From contig NZ_JADMLG010000002.1 of NCBI RefSeq assembly GCF_015674855.1, positions 248,001 to 312,000 of the forward strand: DNA of 64,000 nucleotides. The letters are read 5' to 3'. The DNA is from Nocardia bovistercoris (lineage in GTDB: Bacteria > Actinomycetota > Actinomycetes > Mycobacteriales > Mycobacteriaceae). A program made the position numbers and the translations under genes. The notes under the pieces are model-generated. The model saw only the letters and a program-made list of their open reading frames with translations, had not been told where the DNA came from and made no database searches. This document shows positions 17,763 through 27,275 of this stretch, one piece after another (within the stretch, counting starts at the first letter, position 1; every line of letters begins with the position of its first letter).

Positions 17763-18572
17763 TCAACGCGGTGATACCGCGGGCTGCGAGTTCCGTATGC
17801 CGAGGAAGAATTGTACGCGGCCCGGATGGGCGCCCGAATCCACCCGGAACATCTGGACGTCGAGACCGAATCGGGTCCCGGACTCGGGATCACGTAAGTG
17901 CATATGCGGGCTGTCGCGACCGTAGGCGGTGCCACCGGCCGCCCACACCGCGCGGAATTCCGGATAAGCGCCCAATTCGCGGAGCAATTCGGCGGACCAG
18001 GCCGTGTCGCCGGACTGGCCGATCAGTCCGCGCAGCCATTCGACGGCCAAGGCCGCCTCGCGCTCCCACTCCACCATCACCCGCTTGGCGATCTCGTTGC
18101 CGAACAGCCAGCGCAGCATGTTCCCATCCTCGACCAGTCCGGGGAAGAGCGCGGCGTAGGATCGGTTCCAGCTCAGCAGATTCCATCGAGTGTCCAGGTA
18201 GCAGGCGGCATTCGGCTCGTGCACGGCCAACCCGCGCCGCATGTCGGCGCCGATGCCAGCCCGCATTTCCGCGACGGCGGGGTACCCGCCGTCGGGAAGC
18301 CCGGCCAGGTCGAACAGATGCCTGCGTTCGGCGCCGGTCAGCGGCCGCACCCGGTCCAGATACCGAATCAGCGCGTCCACCACGGCTTTGGTCGGATGAT
18401 CCCGGTCTCCGCCTTCGAGGTGGGTGATATAGCTGGCGCTGACGCCCGCCGCGAACGCCAACTTCTCCCGCGATATGCGTCGTTCGTCCCTGAGCTTGCG
18501 CAACAACCCACCGAGGGTGGGCGGCCGCAATAGCTGCTGCCCGACGCCGACTTCGCTCGTTTTGCGTGGCAC
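17763..18572 (-). CDS. XRE-type regulator with MmyB/MltR-like ligand domain
   Basis: A 269-residue transcription factor. Residues about 20-75 form a Cro/CI helix-turn-helix (LLRKLRDERRISREKLAFAA). The rest matches the MmyB-like ligand-binding domain, with LSWNRSYAALFP, a FGNEIAKRVMVEWERE region and a C-terminal block DVQMFRV. Members usually control one neighbouring metabolic gene. Here the nearest genes are the unknown protein downstream and narG across a 648-bp spacer, so the target is unclear. A second member of the family lies at 60001. The start at 18572 gives the normal domain arrangement. Confidence 0.85.
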   Translation of the reverse strand: MPRKTSEVGVGQQLLRPPTLGGLLRKLRDERRISREKLAFAAGVSASYITHLEGGDRDHPTKAVVDALIRYLDRVRPLTGAERRHLFDLAGLPDGGYPAVAEMRAGIGADMRRGLAVHEPNAACYLDTRWNLLSWNRSYAALFPGLVEDGNMLRWLFGNEIAKRVMVEWEREAALAVEWLRGLIGQSGDTAWSAELLRELGAYPEFRAVWAAGGTAYGRDSPHMHLRDPESGTRFGLDVQMFRVDSGAHPGRVQFFLGIRNSQPAVSPR

Positions 18573-19086
18573 AACACTCCGCTCCTATGAAAATGTAGAC
18601 GTGTCAATCGATCGCGCGCCCCGACCCGATCACCGAGCCGAATACCATCGGCCCGAATCCGGCGCCGAGCGTCAGTCGAATACATGACTCCCCTCGCCCG
18701 CGATCCGGACACCTGCCCATCAACTTCGATATTAAACGAGGACTTTTCGTTACTCCGAACGGCTCAGCAATGTGTTGGCTACATCACAGCAACCGCGCGC
18801 CGCTCGAATCGGCGTCGCCGCCAGCGGCATTCGCGCCGTCGGAGCCGGTGCGCGGGCGCCGCGAGACCGATGCACCCGACGCCGCGGCGCGACGACGGAA
18901 GTGGTGAGAAAGCGGCGCGAAAGCCGCCGAAAGTGTGTTAACAAATATTAAGCGCGAGAGAAGTGGCCGTTTCCAAAGCATCACCGCCGAGGCCCCGAAA
19001 CGCCCCCGCGTGCGGGCGTTCGCGCCGGTAGCGGCGAATCCGCCCAGGTGACGGCAACGGCCGCGATCACGGCGAAGCCGCGTTCG

Positions 19087-19143
19087 GTGACCGTCAGGTT
19101 GCGCCGACCTCACACCTCACGACCGATGTGAGCGCGGTGTGAG
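19087..19143 (+). promoter_or_regulatory. Candidate operator region upstream of narG
   Basis: Two signals adjoin. GTGAC-N6-GTTGC at 19087-19102 resembles the GTnAC-N6 half-site pairing of GlnR boxes. Beside it, nested inverted repeats CTCACAC (19109-19115), CTCAC (19116-19120), GTGAG (19128-19132) and GTGTGAG (19137-19143) form a dyad. The dyad lies 10 bp before a candidate -35. Assignment to GlnR, NnaR or a nitrate two-component regulator is inference. Confidence 0.4.
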
Positions 19144-19152
19144 ACATTCGTT

Positions 19153-19180
19153 TTGCCGCACGTCGCGACGTCCTTACAGT
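19153..19180 (+). promoter_or_regulatory. Candidate promoter for narGHJI
   Basis: TTGCCG (19153-19158) and TACAGT (19175-19180) are separated by 16 bp and lie about 40 bp before the narG start. This fits a primary-sigma promoter. No transcription data are available to confirm it. Confidence 0.4.
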
Positions 19181-19220
19181 CGGGTACAACAGCCCGAGTC
19201 AATTGTTCCGAGGGGGCGTC

Positions 19221-22200
19221 GTGGTCGAATCACGCACTAGAAATACGGCAACCCCCGAGGCGACGGGCGCGTCCACCCCGGACGCGGCCGAGGTGTTGCT
19301 GCGGTTGGGGAAATACTTCCAGCGCGGCGAGGTGTCCGCGGATCATCGCAGTGTGCACAAGGTCGGCGGGCGCTCGGCCGACGAGTTCTACCGGGATCGC
19401 TGGGCCCACGACAAGGTCGTGCGCTCGACGCACGGCGTCAACTGCACCGGGTCGTGCTCGTGGAAGATCTACGTCAAGGACGGCGTGATCACCTGGGAGT
19501 CGCAGCAGACCGACTATCCCTCGGTCGGCGCGGACAAACCCGAGTACGAACCGCGCGGCTGCCCGCGCGGCGCGTCCTTCTCCTGGTACACCTACTCGCC
19601 CGCGCGCGTTCGGTACCCGTACGTGCGCGGCGTCCTGCTCGACCTCTACCGGCAGGCCAAACAGCGGTTGAAGGATCCCGTGCTGGCCTGGGAGTCCGTC
19701 GTGGAGGATCCGGAACAGGCGGCGCGCTACAAATCCGCGCGCGGCAAGGGCGGATTCGTGCGAGCCGAATGGTGGGAGGCCGCCGAGATCGCGGCCGCCG
19801 CGCACGTGCACACGATCAAGCGCTACGGGCCCGACCGGGTCGCCGGATTCTCGCCGATCCCGGCCATGTCGATGGTCAGCCACGCCGTCGGCGCGCGCTT
19901 CATCTCCCTGCTCGGCGGCTCCATGCTGTCGTTCTACGACTGGTACGCCGACCTGCCGGTGGCCTCGCCGCAGGTCTTCGGCGACCAGACCGACGTGCCG
20001 GAATCCGCGGACTGGTTCGACGCGGGCTACCTGATCATGTGGGGCTCCAACGTCCCGGTCACCCGCACGCCCGACGCGCACTACATGACCGAGGCGCGCT
20101 ACCGGGGGCAGAAGGTCATCGTGGTCTCCCCCGACTACGCGGACAACACGAAGTTCGCCGACGAGTGGGTCCCCGCGCGGCCCGGAACCGACGCCGCCCT
20201 GGCCATGTCGATGGGGCACGTGATCCTCAAGGAGTTCTTCGTCGAACGTGCCACCGCGCGCTTCCTCGACTACGTCAAGCGCTACACCGACCTGCCGTAT
20301 CTGGTGTGCCTCGACGATCCGCGTGGCTGGGACGCCGAGGGCAACTACCACCACGACGGCGCGCTGGCCGGGAAATTCCTCACCGCCGCCGACCTCGGCG
20401 ACACCGGTGAGGGCGCGGCCCACAAACCGGTGCTGCTGGACGACGCCGGAAATCCCGTGGTGCCCAACGGCGCGCTCGGACACCGGTTCACCGAATCCGG
20501 CACCGGCAAGTGGAATCTCGACCTCGAGGGCGTCGACCCGCTGCTGAGCCTCTACGACGCGCCAGGCCGCTCCGACCTGGCCGTGCGGATGCCGCGTTAC
20601 GACACCGACAAGGGTGGCGTGCTGCTGCGTGGCGTCCCCACCATCACGGTCGCGGGCAAGCGGGTGACCACGGTCTTCGACCTGCTGCTCGCGCAGTACG
20701 GCGTCGGGCGCGACGGACTGCCCGGCGACTGGCCCACCGGCTACGACGACGCCGCCGAGCCCTACACCCCCGCCTGGCAGGAGACCGTCACCGGCGTGCC
20801 CGCCGTGCAGGCCGCCCGCATCGCCCGCGAATTCGCCGACAACGCCGACCGTTCCGGAGGCCGGTCGATGATCCTGATGGGCGCGGGCACCAACCACTGG
20901 TTCCACTCCGACCAGATCTACCGCGCCTTCTTCACCCTCACCCTGCTCACCGGCTGCCAGGGCGTGAACGGCGGCGGCTGGGCGCACTACGTCGGCCAGG
21001 AGAAGTGCAGGCCCGTGACCGGCTGGTCCACACTGGCTTTCGGTCTGGACTGGCAGCGCCCGCCGCGCCAGATGCAGGGCACCGTCTTCTGGTATCTGAC
21101 CAACGACCAGTGGCGCTACGACCCGTTCACCTCGCAGTCCTTCGCCTCCCCGCTCGGCAAGGGCGCCTTCCGAGGGCGCACCGCCGCCGACAACATCGCG
21201 CTGGCGAGCCGATTGGGTTGGATGCCGAGCTATCCCACCTTCGACCGCAACCCGCTCGACCTGGCCGACGAGGCCGAGGCCGCGGGCGTGCCCGCCGCCG
21301 ACTACGTGGTGGAGAAGCTGAAGGCCGACGAATTGCGTTTCGCCTGTGAGGATCCCGACGCGCCGGAGAACTTCCCGCGCTGCCTCACGGTGTGGCGGGC
21401 GAACCTGCTCGGCTCGTCGGGCAAGGGCAACGAGTACTTCCACAAACACCTGCTCGGCGCGGACTCCAACGTGCAGACCACCGACGCCACCGGGGTGCGC
21501 CCGCAGGAACTGGTCTGGCGGGACACCGCGGCGACCGGAAAGCTGGATCTGCTGCTGTCGCTGGACTTCCGGATGACCAGCACCACCCTGTTCTCCGACA
21601 TCGTGCTGCCCGCGGCCACCTGGTACGAGAAGCACGACCTTTCCTCCACCGACATGCACCCGTTCGTGCACGCCTTCTCCCCCGCCATCTCACCGCCGTG
21701 GGAGGCCAAGACCGATTTCGACGCGTTCCACCGCATCGCGCGCGGCGTGGCGTGGATGTCGGAGAAGCATCTCGGCGTGCGCAAGGACATCGTCGCCGTT
21801 CCGCTGCAACACGATTCGCCGGACGCGCTGGCGCAGGCGGGCGGTCGGGTGCTGGACTGGAAAGCCGGGGAGTGCGAACCCATCCCGGGCAAGACGATGC
21901 CGAAACTGGTTGTCGTCGAACGGGATTACCCGAATCTGGCGGAGAAGATGGCGGCGCTCGGCCCGCTGGTCGACACACTGGGGCTCACCACCAAGGGCGT
22001 CACCACCCACCCCGAGCCGGAAGTCGCCCACCTCGCGGGCGTCAACGGCACGGTGGTGTCCGGCATCGCCAAGGGCAGGCCGTCTCTGGCGCGCGACACG
22101 CACGCCGCCGAAGCCATCCTCGCGCTGTCGGGCACCACCAACGGCCGCCTCGCCGTCGAGGGATTCCACGCGCTGGAACGGCGCACCGGCACCAAGCTCG

Positions 22201-22976
22201 CCGACCTGGCCGCCGAACACGAGGGCAAACGCATCAGTTTCGCCGATACCCAGGCCAGGCCGGTGCCGGTGATCACCTCACCGGAATGGTCGGGCAGCGA
22301 GACCGGCGGACGACGCTACTCCCCGTTCACCATCAACACCGAACGCCTCAAGCCGTGGCATACGCTCACCGGTCGCCAGCACTTCTACCTCGACCACGAC
22401 TGGATGATCGAACTCGGCGAACAGCTGCCGATCTTCCGGCCGCCGCTGGACATGACGGCCCTGTTCAGCGAGCCCGGCGTCGGCGAGGTCGGCGAGAACG
22501 GCGTCACCGTGCGGTATCTCACCCCGCACTCCAAATGGTCGATCCACTCCGCGTACCAGGACAACCTGCACATGCTGACGCTCTCACGCGGCGGGCAGTC
22601 GATCTGGATGTCGGACAAGGACGCCGCCAAGATCGGGGTCGCCGACAACGACTGGATCGAGGCCATCAACCGCAACGGCATCGTGGTCGCGCGCGCCATC
22701 GTCTCGCACCGCATGCCCGAGGGCACGGTGTTCATGTACCACGCGCAGGACCGGGCCGTCGACGTGCCGCGCATCGAGGGCACCCCGAAGGTCAACGGCG
22801 CACGCGGCAAACGCGGCGGCATCCACAACGCGCTGACCCGCATCATGATCAAACCGTCCCACCTCATCGGCGGCTACGCGCAGCAGTCCTTCGCGCTGAA
22901 CTACCACGGGCCGACCGGGAATCAGCGTGACGAAGTAACGACCATCCGCCGCCGCTCGCAGAAAGTCGAGTACTGA
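19221..22976 (+). CDS. narG: Respiratory nitrate reductase alpha subunit
   Basis: The catalytic subunit of the membrane-bound, cytoplasm-facing nitrate reductase; it reduces nitrate to nitrite at a bis-MGD molybdenum centre. Near residue 50 the pattern HGVNCTGSCSW plus a later Cys in EPRGCPRG gives the His/Cys ligands of cluster FS0. The frame continues through the molybdopterin oxidoreductase core to the C-terminal dinucleotide-binding domain. The 1251 residues are normal. I start at GTG 19221, four bases after GAGGGGG; an in-frame TTG lies at 19203. It heads a tight narG-H-J-I operon. Moco is probably supplied by the fused mobA-moeA gene upstream. Confidence 0.96.
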   Translation: MVESRTRNTATPEATGASTPDAAEVLLRLGKYFQRGEVSADHRSVHKVGGRSADEFYRDRWAHDKVVRSTHGVNCTGSCSWKIYVKDGVITWESQQTDYPSVGADKPEYEPRGCPRGASFSWYTYSPARVRYPYVRGVLLDLYRQAKQRLKDPVLAWESVVEDPEQAARYKSARGKGGFVRAEWWEAAEIAAAAHVHTIKRYGPDRVAGFSPIPAMSMVSHAVGARFISLLGGSMLSFYDWYADLPVASPQVFGDQTDVPESADWFDAGYLIMWGSNVPVTRTPDAHYMTEARYRGQKVIVVSPDYADNTKFADEWVPARPGTDAALAMSMGHVILKEFFVERATARFLDYVKRYTDLPYLVCLDDPRGWDAEGNYHHDGALAGKFLTAADLGDTGEGAAHKPVLLDDAGNPVVPNGALGHRFTESGTGKWNLDLEGVDPLLSLYDAPGRSDLAVRMPRYDTDKGGVLLRGVPTITVAGKRVTTVFDLLLAQYGVGRDGLPGDWPTGYDDAAEPYTPAWQETVTGVPAVQAARIAREFADNADRSGGRSMILMGAGTNHWFHSDQIYRAFFTLTLLTGCQGVNGGGWAHYVGQEKCRPVTGWSTLAFGLDWQRPPRQMQGTVFWYLTNDQWRYDPFTSQSFASPLGKGAFRGRTAADNIALASRLGWMPSYPTFDRNPLDLADEAEAAGVPAADYVVEKLKADELRFACEDPDAPENFPRCLTVWRANLLGSSGKGNEYFHKHLLGADSNVQTTDATGVRPQELVWRDTAATGKLDLLLSLDFRMTSTTLFSDIVLPAATWYEKHDLSSTDMHPFVHAFSPAISPPWEAKTDFDAFHRIARGVAWMSEKHLGVRKDIVAVPLQHDSPDALAQAGGRVLDWKAGECEPIPGKTMPKLVVVERDYPNLAEKMAALGPLVDTLGLTTKGVTTHPEPEVAHLAGVNGTVVSGIAKGRPSLARDTHAAEAILALSGTTNGRLAVEGFHALERRTGTKLADLAAEHEGKRISFADTQARPVPVITSPEWSGSETGGRRYSPFTINTERLKPWHTLTGRQHFYLDHDWMIELGEQLPIFRPPLDMTALFSEPGVGEVGENGVTVRYLTPHSKWSIHSAYQDNLHMLTLSRGGQSIWMSDKDAAKIGVADNDWIEAINRNGIVVARAIVSHRMPEGTVFMYHAQDRAVDVPRIEGTPKVNGARGKRGGIHNALTRIMIKPSHLIGGYAQQSFALNYHGPTGNQRDEVTTIRRRSQKVEY

Positions 22977-22977
22977 T

Positions 22978-24945
22978 ATGCGTGTCATGGCCCAGCTCGC
23001 CATGGTGATGAACCTGGACAAATGCATCGGATGCCACACCTGCAGCGTCACCTGCAAACAGGCGTGGACCAACCGCGGCGGCACCGAATACGTGTGGTTC
23101 AACAATGTGGAGACCCGGCCCGGTCAGGGTTATCCGCGCCAGTACCAGGACCAGGAGAAATGGAAGGGCGGGTGGACGCTGACCAAACGCGGGAAGCTCA
23201 CCCTCAAATCCGGCTCCCGACTCAAGCGCCTGCTCAATATCTTCGCCAACCCGGAACTGCCGACGGTCTCGGACTACTACGAGCCGTGGAGTTACGACTA
23301 CGACAATCTGCTGTCGTCCCCGCCCATCGACACCACGCCGGTCGCGCGGCCGAAATCGCTCATCACCGGTGAGGACACCCAGGTCACCTGGGGTGCGAAC
23401 TGGGACGACGACCTCGGTTCCGGACCCGAACAGGTCGGCCGCGACCCGCTGCTGGCGCGACTGTCCGACCAGGTCAAACTCGAATTCGAGCAGACCTTCA
23501 TGTTCTATCTGCCACGCATCTGCGAACACTGCCTGAATCCGTCCTGCGCGGCGTCGTGCCCATCGGGTGCGATCTACAAGCGGGCCGAGGACGGCATCGT
23601 GCTGGTCGACCAGGACAAATGCCGCGGGTGGCGGCAGTGCGTCACCGGGTGCCCGTACAAGAAGATCTACTTCAACCACAAGACCGGCAAAGCCGAGAAA
23701 TGCACGTTCTGCTATCCGCGCGTCGAGGTCGGCATTCCGACGGTGTGCTCGGAAACCTGCGTCGGGCGGCTGCGCTATATCGGCGTGATGCTCTACGACG
23801 CCGACAAAGTGCAGGAAGCGGCCTCGGTCACCGCGACCGAGGATCTGTATCCCTCCCAGCTCGGCGTCTTCCTCAACCCGCACGACCCGAGGGTGATCAC
23901 CGAGGCCGAGCGGGCGGGCATCTCCCCGGAATGGATTCAGGCGGCCCAGGATTCGCCGGTCTACAAGCTGATCGTCGACTATCAGATCGCGCTGCCGCTG
24001 CATCCGGAATACCGCACCATGCCGATGGTCTGGTACGTGCCGCCGCTGTCGCCGGTGGTCGACGTGCTGTCGGAGACCGGACATGACGGCGAGAACGCAT
24101 CCAACCTGTTCGGCGCCATCGACGCGCTGCGCATCCCGGTGGAATACCTCGCCGAACTGTTCACCGCCGGTGACGTCGGCCCGGTGCGCGCCGCCCTGCA
24201 ACGCCTCGCCGGGATGCGCTCGTTCATGCGCTCGGTGAACCTCGGCGTCGAACCCGATCCGTCGATCGCGCCGTCGGTGCGGCTGGAACCGGAGGAGATC
24301 GAGGCCATGTACCGGTTGCTCGCGATCGCCAAATACGAACACCGGTATGTGATTCCGAACGGCGCCGGTTCCGAGGCGCATCAGCTCGACGCCCTCGCCA
24401 CCGGATGCAGTCTGGACAACGACGGTGGACCCGGCATGACCGCGTTCGACCAGATGGTGGAGAAGTTCCACCTCACCGACACCAATGGTGCTGCGCCGCA
24501 GGAGAAGTCGAATCGGATCAATCTGCTCAACTGGGACGGGCAGAACACCGAAGGATTGGTGCCGACCGCCAACGGAAGCGAAAGTCCCTCTCGTGAGTCG
24601 GTACTCGCCTCGGTAGCCAACGGTTCGGCGGCCGCGTCGAACGGTGCGGCAGGCAATGGAGCCGTCGTCTCGAACAGCGTCGTCGGCGACAACGGCAACG
24701 GCAACGGCACCAACGGCAACGGCAACGGCTCGAACGGCAATGGCTCGAACGGCGGGTCGAACGGCCAGGCCACCGGCGGCGGCCGAAGCAATGGCACCGC
24801 CGCGGACAGCATCAACGGCGCTGCTGGAAACGGGTCGGCGGACCATGCGGGCAACGGCGCCGCGCACAGTCCGTCGACCCGGCCCGGCGCCACGCGGACC
24901 GACGGCGAGGCGGGCACCACATCCACCAATGGAGCGGCGCAATGA
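22978..24945 (+). CDS. narH: Respiratory nitrate reductase beta subunit with Asn/Gly tail
   Basis: The electron-transfer subunit carrying electrons from NarI haem to NarG. Four Cys groups are visible: CIGCHTCSVTC near residue 16, CEHCLNPSCAASC near 182, CRGWRQCVTGC (Trp replaces one Cys, typical of the 3Fe-4S site) and CTFCYPRVEVGIPTVCSETC. Up to about residue 515 it is normal NarH. A low-complexity tail of roughly 130 residues follows, rich in Asn, Gly, Ser and Ala and including an Asn-Gly repeat; as far as I recall it is absent from E. coli and mycobacterial NarH. The start follows the narG stop by one base; the stop overlaps narJ (ATGA). Confidence 0.95.
   Translation: MRVMAQLAMVMNLDKCIGCHTCSVTCKQAWTNRGGTEYVWFNNVETRPGQGYPRQYQDQEKWKGGWTLTKRGKLTLKSGSRLKRLLNIFANPELPTVSDYYEPWSYDYDNLLSSPPIDTTPVARPKSLITGEDTQVTWGANWDDDLGSGPEQVGRDPLLARLSDQVKLEFEQTFMFYLPRICEHCLNPSCAASCPSGAIYKRAEDGIVLVDQDKCRGWRQCVTGCPYKKIYFNHKTGKAEKCTFCYPRVEVGIPTVCSETCVGRLRYIGVMLYDADKVQEAASVTATEDLYPSQLGVFLNPHDPRVITEAERAGISPEWIQAAQDSPVYKLIVDYQIALPLHPEYRTMPMVWYVPPLSPVVDVLSETGHDGENASNLFGAIDALRIPVEYLAELFTAGDVGPVRAALQRLAGMRSFMRSVNLGVEPDPSIAPSVRLEPEEIEAMYRLLAIAKYEHRYVIPNGAGSEAHQLDALATGCSLDNDGGPGMTAFDQMVEKFHLTDTNGAAPQEKSNRINLLNWDGQNTEGLVPTANGSESPSRESVLASVANGSAAASNGAAGNGAVVSNSVVGDNGNGNGTNGNGNGSNGNGSNGGSNGQATGGGRSNGTAADSINGAAGNGSADHAGNGAAHSPSTRPGATRTDGEAGTTSTNGAAQ
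24691..24769 (+). repeat. AACGGC-type hexamer tract in the narH tail
   Basis: A run of AACGGC hexamers, interrupted by ACC, TCG and GGG codons, encodes alternating Asn-Gly with Ser or Thr. The unit is two codons, so it can expand in frame. It lies outside the conserved Fe-S domains. Confidence 0.85.
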
Positions 24946-25622
24946 GCCTGTTGAAGATTCGCCGACGCCCCGAGCCCGCGGTGCAGGTCTGCGAACGTGA
25001 CCGCCGCCTGGTCTGGCGTCTGGCCGCACTGCTGCTCGACTATCCGGGCGCCGACACCTTGGCCATGCTGGACGACCTGTCCGCCGCCGCCGCGCAACTG
25101 CCCGACCACCTGCGCACCGGTTTCGAGGACCTGCTGGCCCACCTGCGCGCCACGCCGCCCATCGACCTCGCCGCGGCCTACGTGGAGACCTTCGACATGC
25201 GCAGGCGTGCCAGCCTGCACCTGACCTTCTACGCCTACGGCGACACCCGCAAGCGCGGAATGGCGCTGCTGCGGTTCAAACACGCCTACCGGCACGCCGG
25301 GGTCGAACTCGGCGATCAGGAACTGCCCGATCACCTTCCCGTACTGCTCGAATTCGCGGCCACCGTCGACCCCGTCGGCGGCGAACGGCTGCTCGGCGAA
25401 CACCTGCCGGTGCTCGAGCTGCTGCGGCTCTCCTTGTCCGACAGCGGTTCTCCCTACGCGAGCCTGCTCGGCGCTGTGGTCGCGACCATGCCGCCGCTGA
25501 CCACCGCCGACCGCCGCCGGATCGCCGAACTCGCGGCGCAGGGTCCGCCCGAGGAAGAAGTCGGGCTCGAACCGTTCGCGATGGACCCGACGATGTTCAC
25601 CCAGTCGGAAGGCCGCCGATGA
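24942..25622 (+). CDS. narJ: Nitrate reductase assembly chaperone
   Basis: A 226-residue, mostly helical cytoplasmic chaperone of the TorD/NarJ type. It binds apo-NarG and is needed for insertion of the molybdenum cofactor and for membrane docking; it is not part of the final enzyme. Family features seen are the AAYVETFDMRRRASLHLTFY segment and DHLPVLLEFAA. Its ATG is in an ATGA overlap with narH and its stop overlaps narI, giving strong translational coupling. Confidence 0.93.
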   Translation: MSLLKIRRRPEPAVQVCERDRRLVWRLAALLLDYPGADTLAMLDDLSAAAAQLPDHLRTGFEDLLAHLRATPPIDLAAAYVETFDMRRRASLHLTFYAYGDTRKRGMALLRFKHAYRHAGVELGDQELPDHLPVLLEFAATVDPVGGERLLGEHLPVLELLRLSLSDSGSPYASLLGAVVATMPPLTTADRRRIAELAAQGPPEEEVGLEPFAMDPTMFTQSEGRR

Positions 25623-26377
25623 ACTACGCCCCGCACCTGCCCACCGAACTGTGGCTGATCCTGCCCTACGTGGCGTTCACCTCGTTCGTGCTCGGACACG
25701 TCTGGCGCTACCGCAACGACCAGTTCGGTTGGACCACCCGGTCTTCGCAGATCTACGAGAGCCGCCTGCTTCGCCTCGGCAGTCCGCTGTTCCACTTCGG
25801 CATGCTCGGAGTGTTCGGCGGACATGTGCTCGGCGTGCTGATCCCGGAATCGTGGACGGCAGCGGTCGGCATCTCCGAACACACCTACCACCTGATCGCC
25901 GTCAGCGCGGGCTCTGTCGCCGGACTCGCGGTGCTCGCGGGCGTCGCGATCCTGCTGTACCGGCGCTGGACGGTGACCGCGGTGCGCAAGGCAACCACCA
26001 CCAACGACAAGGTGATGTACGCGCTGCTCGCGGCGGCGCTGGTCACCGGGCTGCTCAACACGTGGGGCAGCAACCTGGCGTGGGGCACCTACAACTACCG
26101 CGAGACCGTTTCCCCGTGGTTCCGCAGCCTGTTCAGCCTGAATCCGGAACCGGAACTGATGGTCGACACCCCGTGGACCTTCCAGCTGCACGGCCTGGTG
26201 GTGCTGACCCTGATCGGAATCTGGCCCTACACCCGACTCGTGCACATGTTCAGCGCCCCGATCGGCTACCTGACCAGGCCCTACATCGTCTACCGCCACA
26301 AGCAGTCCAACGCGCCCGACACCCGCCGGTACGCGCGCGCCTGGGATTCCCCGGTCACGCCGGAACGCTGGCGCTGA
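25619..26377 (+). CDS. narI: Nitrate reductase gamma subunit (cytochrome b)
   Basis: The membrane anchor and quinol oxidase of the complex. The 252 residues contain about five hydrophobic helices. His residues in HFGMLGVFGGHVLG and in the later YHLIAV and LHGLVVL segments are suitable for the two haems b. Quinol oxidised at the outer face sends electrons through NarH to NarG, conserving energy. The start overlaps narJ and the gene ends the operon, followed by a short G/C hairpin. Confidence 0.94.
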   Translation: MNYAPHLPTELWLILPYVAFTSFVLGHVWRYRNDQFGWTTRSSQIYESRLLRLGSPLFHFGMLGVFGGHVLGVLIPESWTAAVGISEHTYHLIAVSAGSVAGLAVLAGVAILLYRRWTVTAVRKATTTNDKVMYALLAAALVTGLLNTWGSNLAWGTYNYRETVSPWFRSLFSLNPEPELMVDTPWTFQLHGLVVLTLIGIWPYTRLVHMFSAPIGYLTRPYIVYRHKQSNAPDTRRYARAWDSPVTPERWR

Positions 26378-26392
26378 TCTCTACCGGTCGTA

Positions 26393-26411
26393 GGCGGGCG
26401 CGCCGCCCGCC
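26393..26411. terminator. Short hairpin between narI and the cupin gene
   Basis: GGCGGGC (26393-26399) pairs with GCCCGCC (26405-26411) around a five-base loop. It lies between convergent genes and could stop transcripts from narI and, as a mirror, from the cupin gene. The stem is short and no U-tract follows. Confidence 0.4.
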
Positions 26412-26460
26412 GCCGAAAGGGCGCGGCGCTGACTGCCGATCCACGCAAGCGGCGCGGAGG

Positions 26461-26907
26461 TCAGTCGCACTCCGGCGCCGGGGCGTCCTGGAAAAGCGGG
26501 AAGCCGAGCGGTGGGGCGTATACGACGTCAAGGATCAGCGGTTCGGCGCCGAGGTTGCGGCCGATGTGGACGTTCCACGTGCCCGCCGGTTCGTAGATGA
26601 ACTCACCCGCGTGTAAGACAGGGCCGACGCAGTCCGGACCCGGATGGGTGAGGGTGCCGGACCGGACGAATCCGAAGACCGGGCCGTCGTGGTAGTGCCA
26701 GCCGGTGGATCCGCCGGGCGCAATCGTGATCTCCCTGACCACCAGATCGGTGCCTGCGACGAAGGGCGATAGCCCGGCCGGAATCTGGGTTCGGCCGAGA
26801 GTGACGGCGGTGATGTCCACTCCGGGTGTGGCCGTGGCACCACCGGCTCCGAGGACACCCGCACCGACCAGTGTTCCCGCGACGGCGGCGCGCACGAAAT
26901 GCCTCAT
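26461..26907 (-). CDS. Secreted single-domain cupin protein
   Basis: 148 residues with an N-terminal signal peptide: MRHFVRAAVAGTLVGAG, then a small-residue region ending GATATPG, a likely cleavage area. The mature part is one cupin barrel with GWHYHDGP (motif 1, two His) and a motif 2 region ending NVHIGRN. A metal-binding role is likely; the reaction is unknown. The final DAPAPEC contains a Cys that could pair with the Cys in HPGPDCVGP. It converges on narI and is unlikely to belong to nitrate metabolism. Confidence 0.75.
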   Translation of the reverse strand: MRHFVRAAVAGTLVGAGVLGAGGATATPGVDITAVTLGRTQIPAGLSPFVAGTDLVVREITIAPGGSTGWHYHDGPVFGFVRSGTLTHPGPDCVGPVLHAGEFIYEPAGTWNVHIGRNLGAEPLILDVVYAPPLGFPLFQDAPAPECD

Positions 26908-26927
26908 CGCGGCAGTCTAGCCGGCGG

Positions 26928-27275
26928 TCAGGACTTCGGCGGCAACGATCGCGCATACCCGACGCCGCGCTCGACCCATGCGCGCAACGCGGGCTGTTCA
27001 CGTACCGCTTCACCGCGCACGCGAAGCCATCCGCGCAGGTCACGGCCGCGCATGACCATGGGACGCGCGTCGGTGGACGCGAGCAGTTCGTCGCCTTCGG
27101 CGGGATCGACGCGTACCAGCAGACCGCCCTCCCGACTCGCTGCCACCGCCATATGCCCGCCGACCAGGAAGGCGAGGCCGCCGAACATGCGCTTCTCCAC
27201 CGCCTCGGGCGCGGCGGCGAGCAGTTCGTCGACCAGGTCACGGACGCGCTCTGCGAGTTCTTCGTCGTAAGCCAT
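26928..27275 (-). CDS. TfoX N-terminal domain protein
   Basis: A 115-residue protein with the family signature KRMFGGLAFLVGGHMAVA near residue 28 and a C-terminal basic segment. Only the N-terminal TfoX domain is present. In actinobacteria these stand-alone proteins have no established role in competence, so the family name should not be read as a function. I use the ATG at 27275 (MAYDEEL). The longer frame upstream has a lower-quality, Arg-rich start. It lies 20 bp upstream of the cupin gene on the same strand. Confidence 0.8.
   Translation of the reverse strand: MAYDEELAERVRDLVDELLAAAPEAVEKRMFGGLAFLVGGHMAVAASREGGLLVRVDPAEGDELLASTDARPMVMRGRDLRGWLRVRGEAVREQPALRAWVERGVGYARSLPPKS

Larger units (their letters stand above)
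18573..19220. other. 648-bp divergent spacer upstream of narG
   Basis: It holds the promoter of the MmyB-type regulator (an AT-richer stretch near 18580-18780) and that of narGHJI (19087-19180). I find no convincing small gene between them. Short open frames near 18684-18941 are Arg-rich and lack codon bias. Confidence 0.55.

Noticed and set aside
17200..18760. Long plus-strand frame across the two minus-strand genes at 16666 and 17763
   Set aside because: It runs through a promoter region and two well-supported genes, with Arg/Ser/Pro-rich composition and no motif.
19230..21671. 813-codon open frame antisense to narG
   Set aside because: It mirrors the narG reading frame, is His/Gly/Val-rich and has no domain. 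This is the usual shadow in high-GC DNA. The same applies to 22864-25029, 13664-15373 and 33915-35846.
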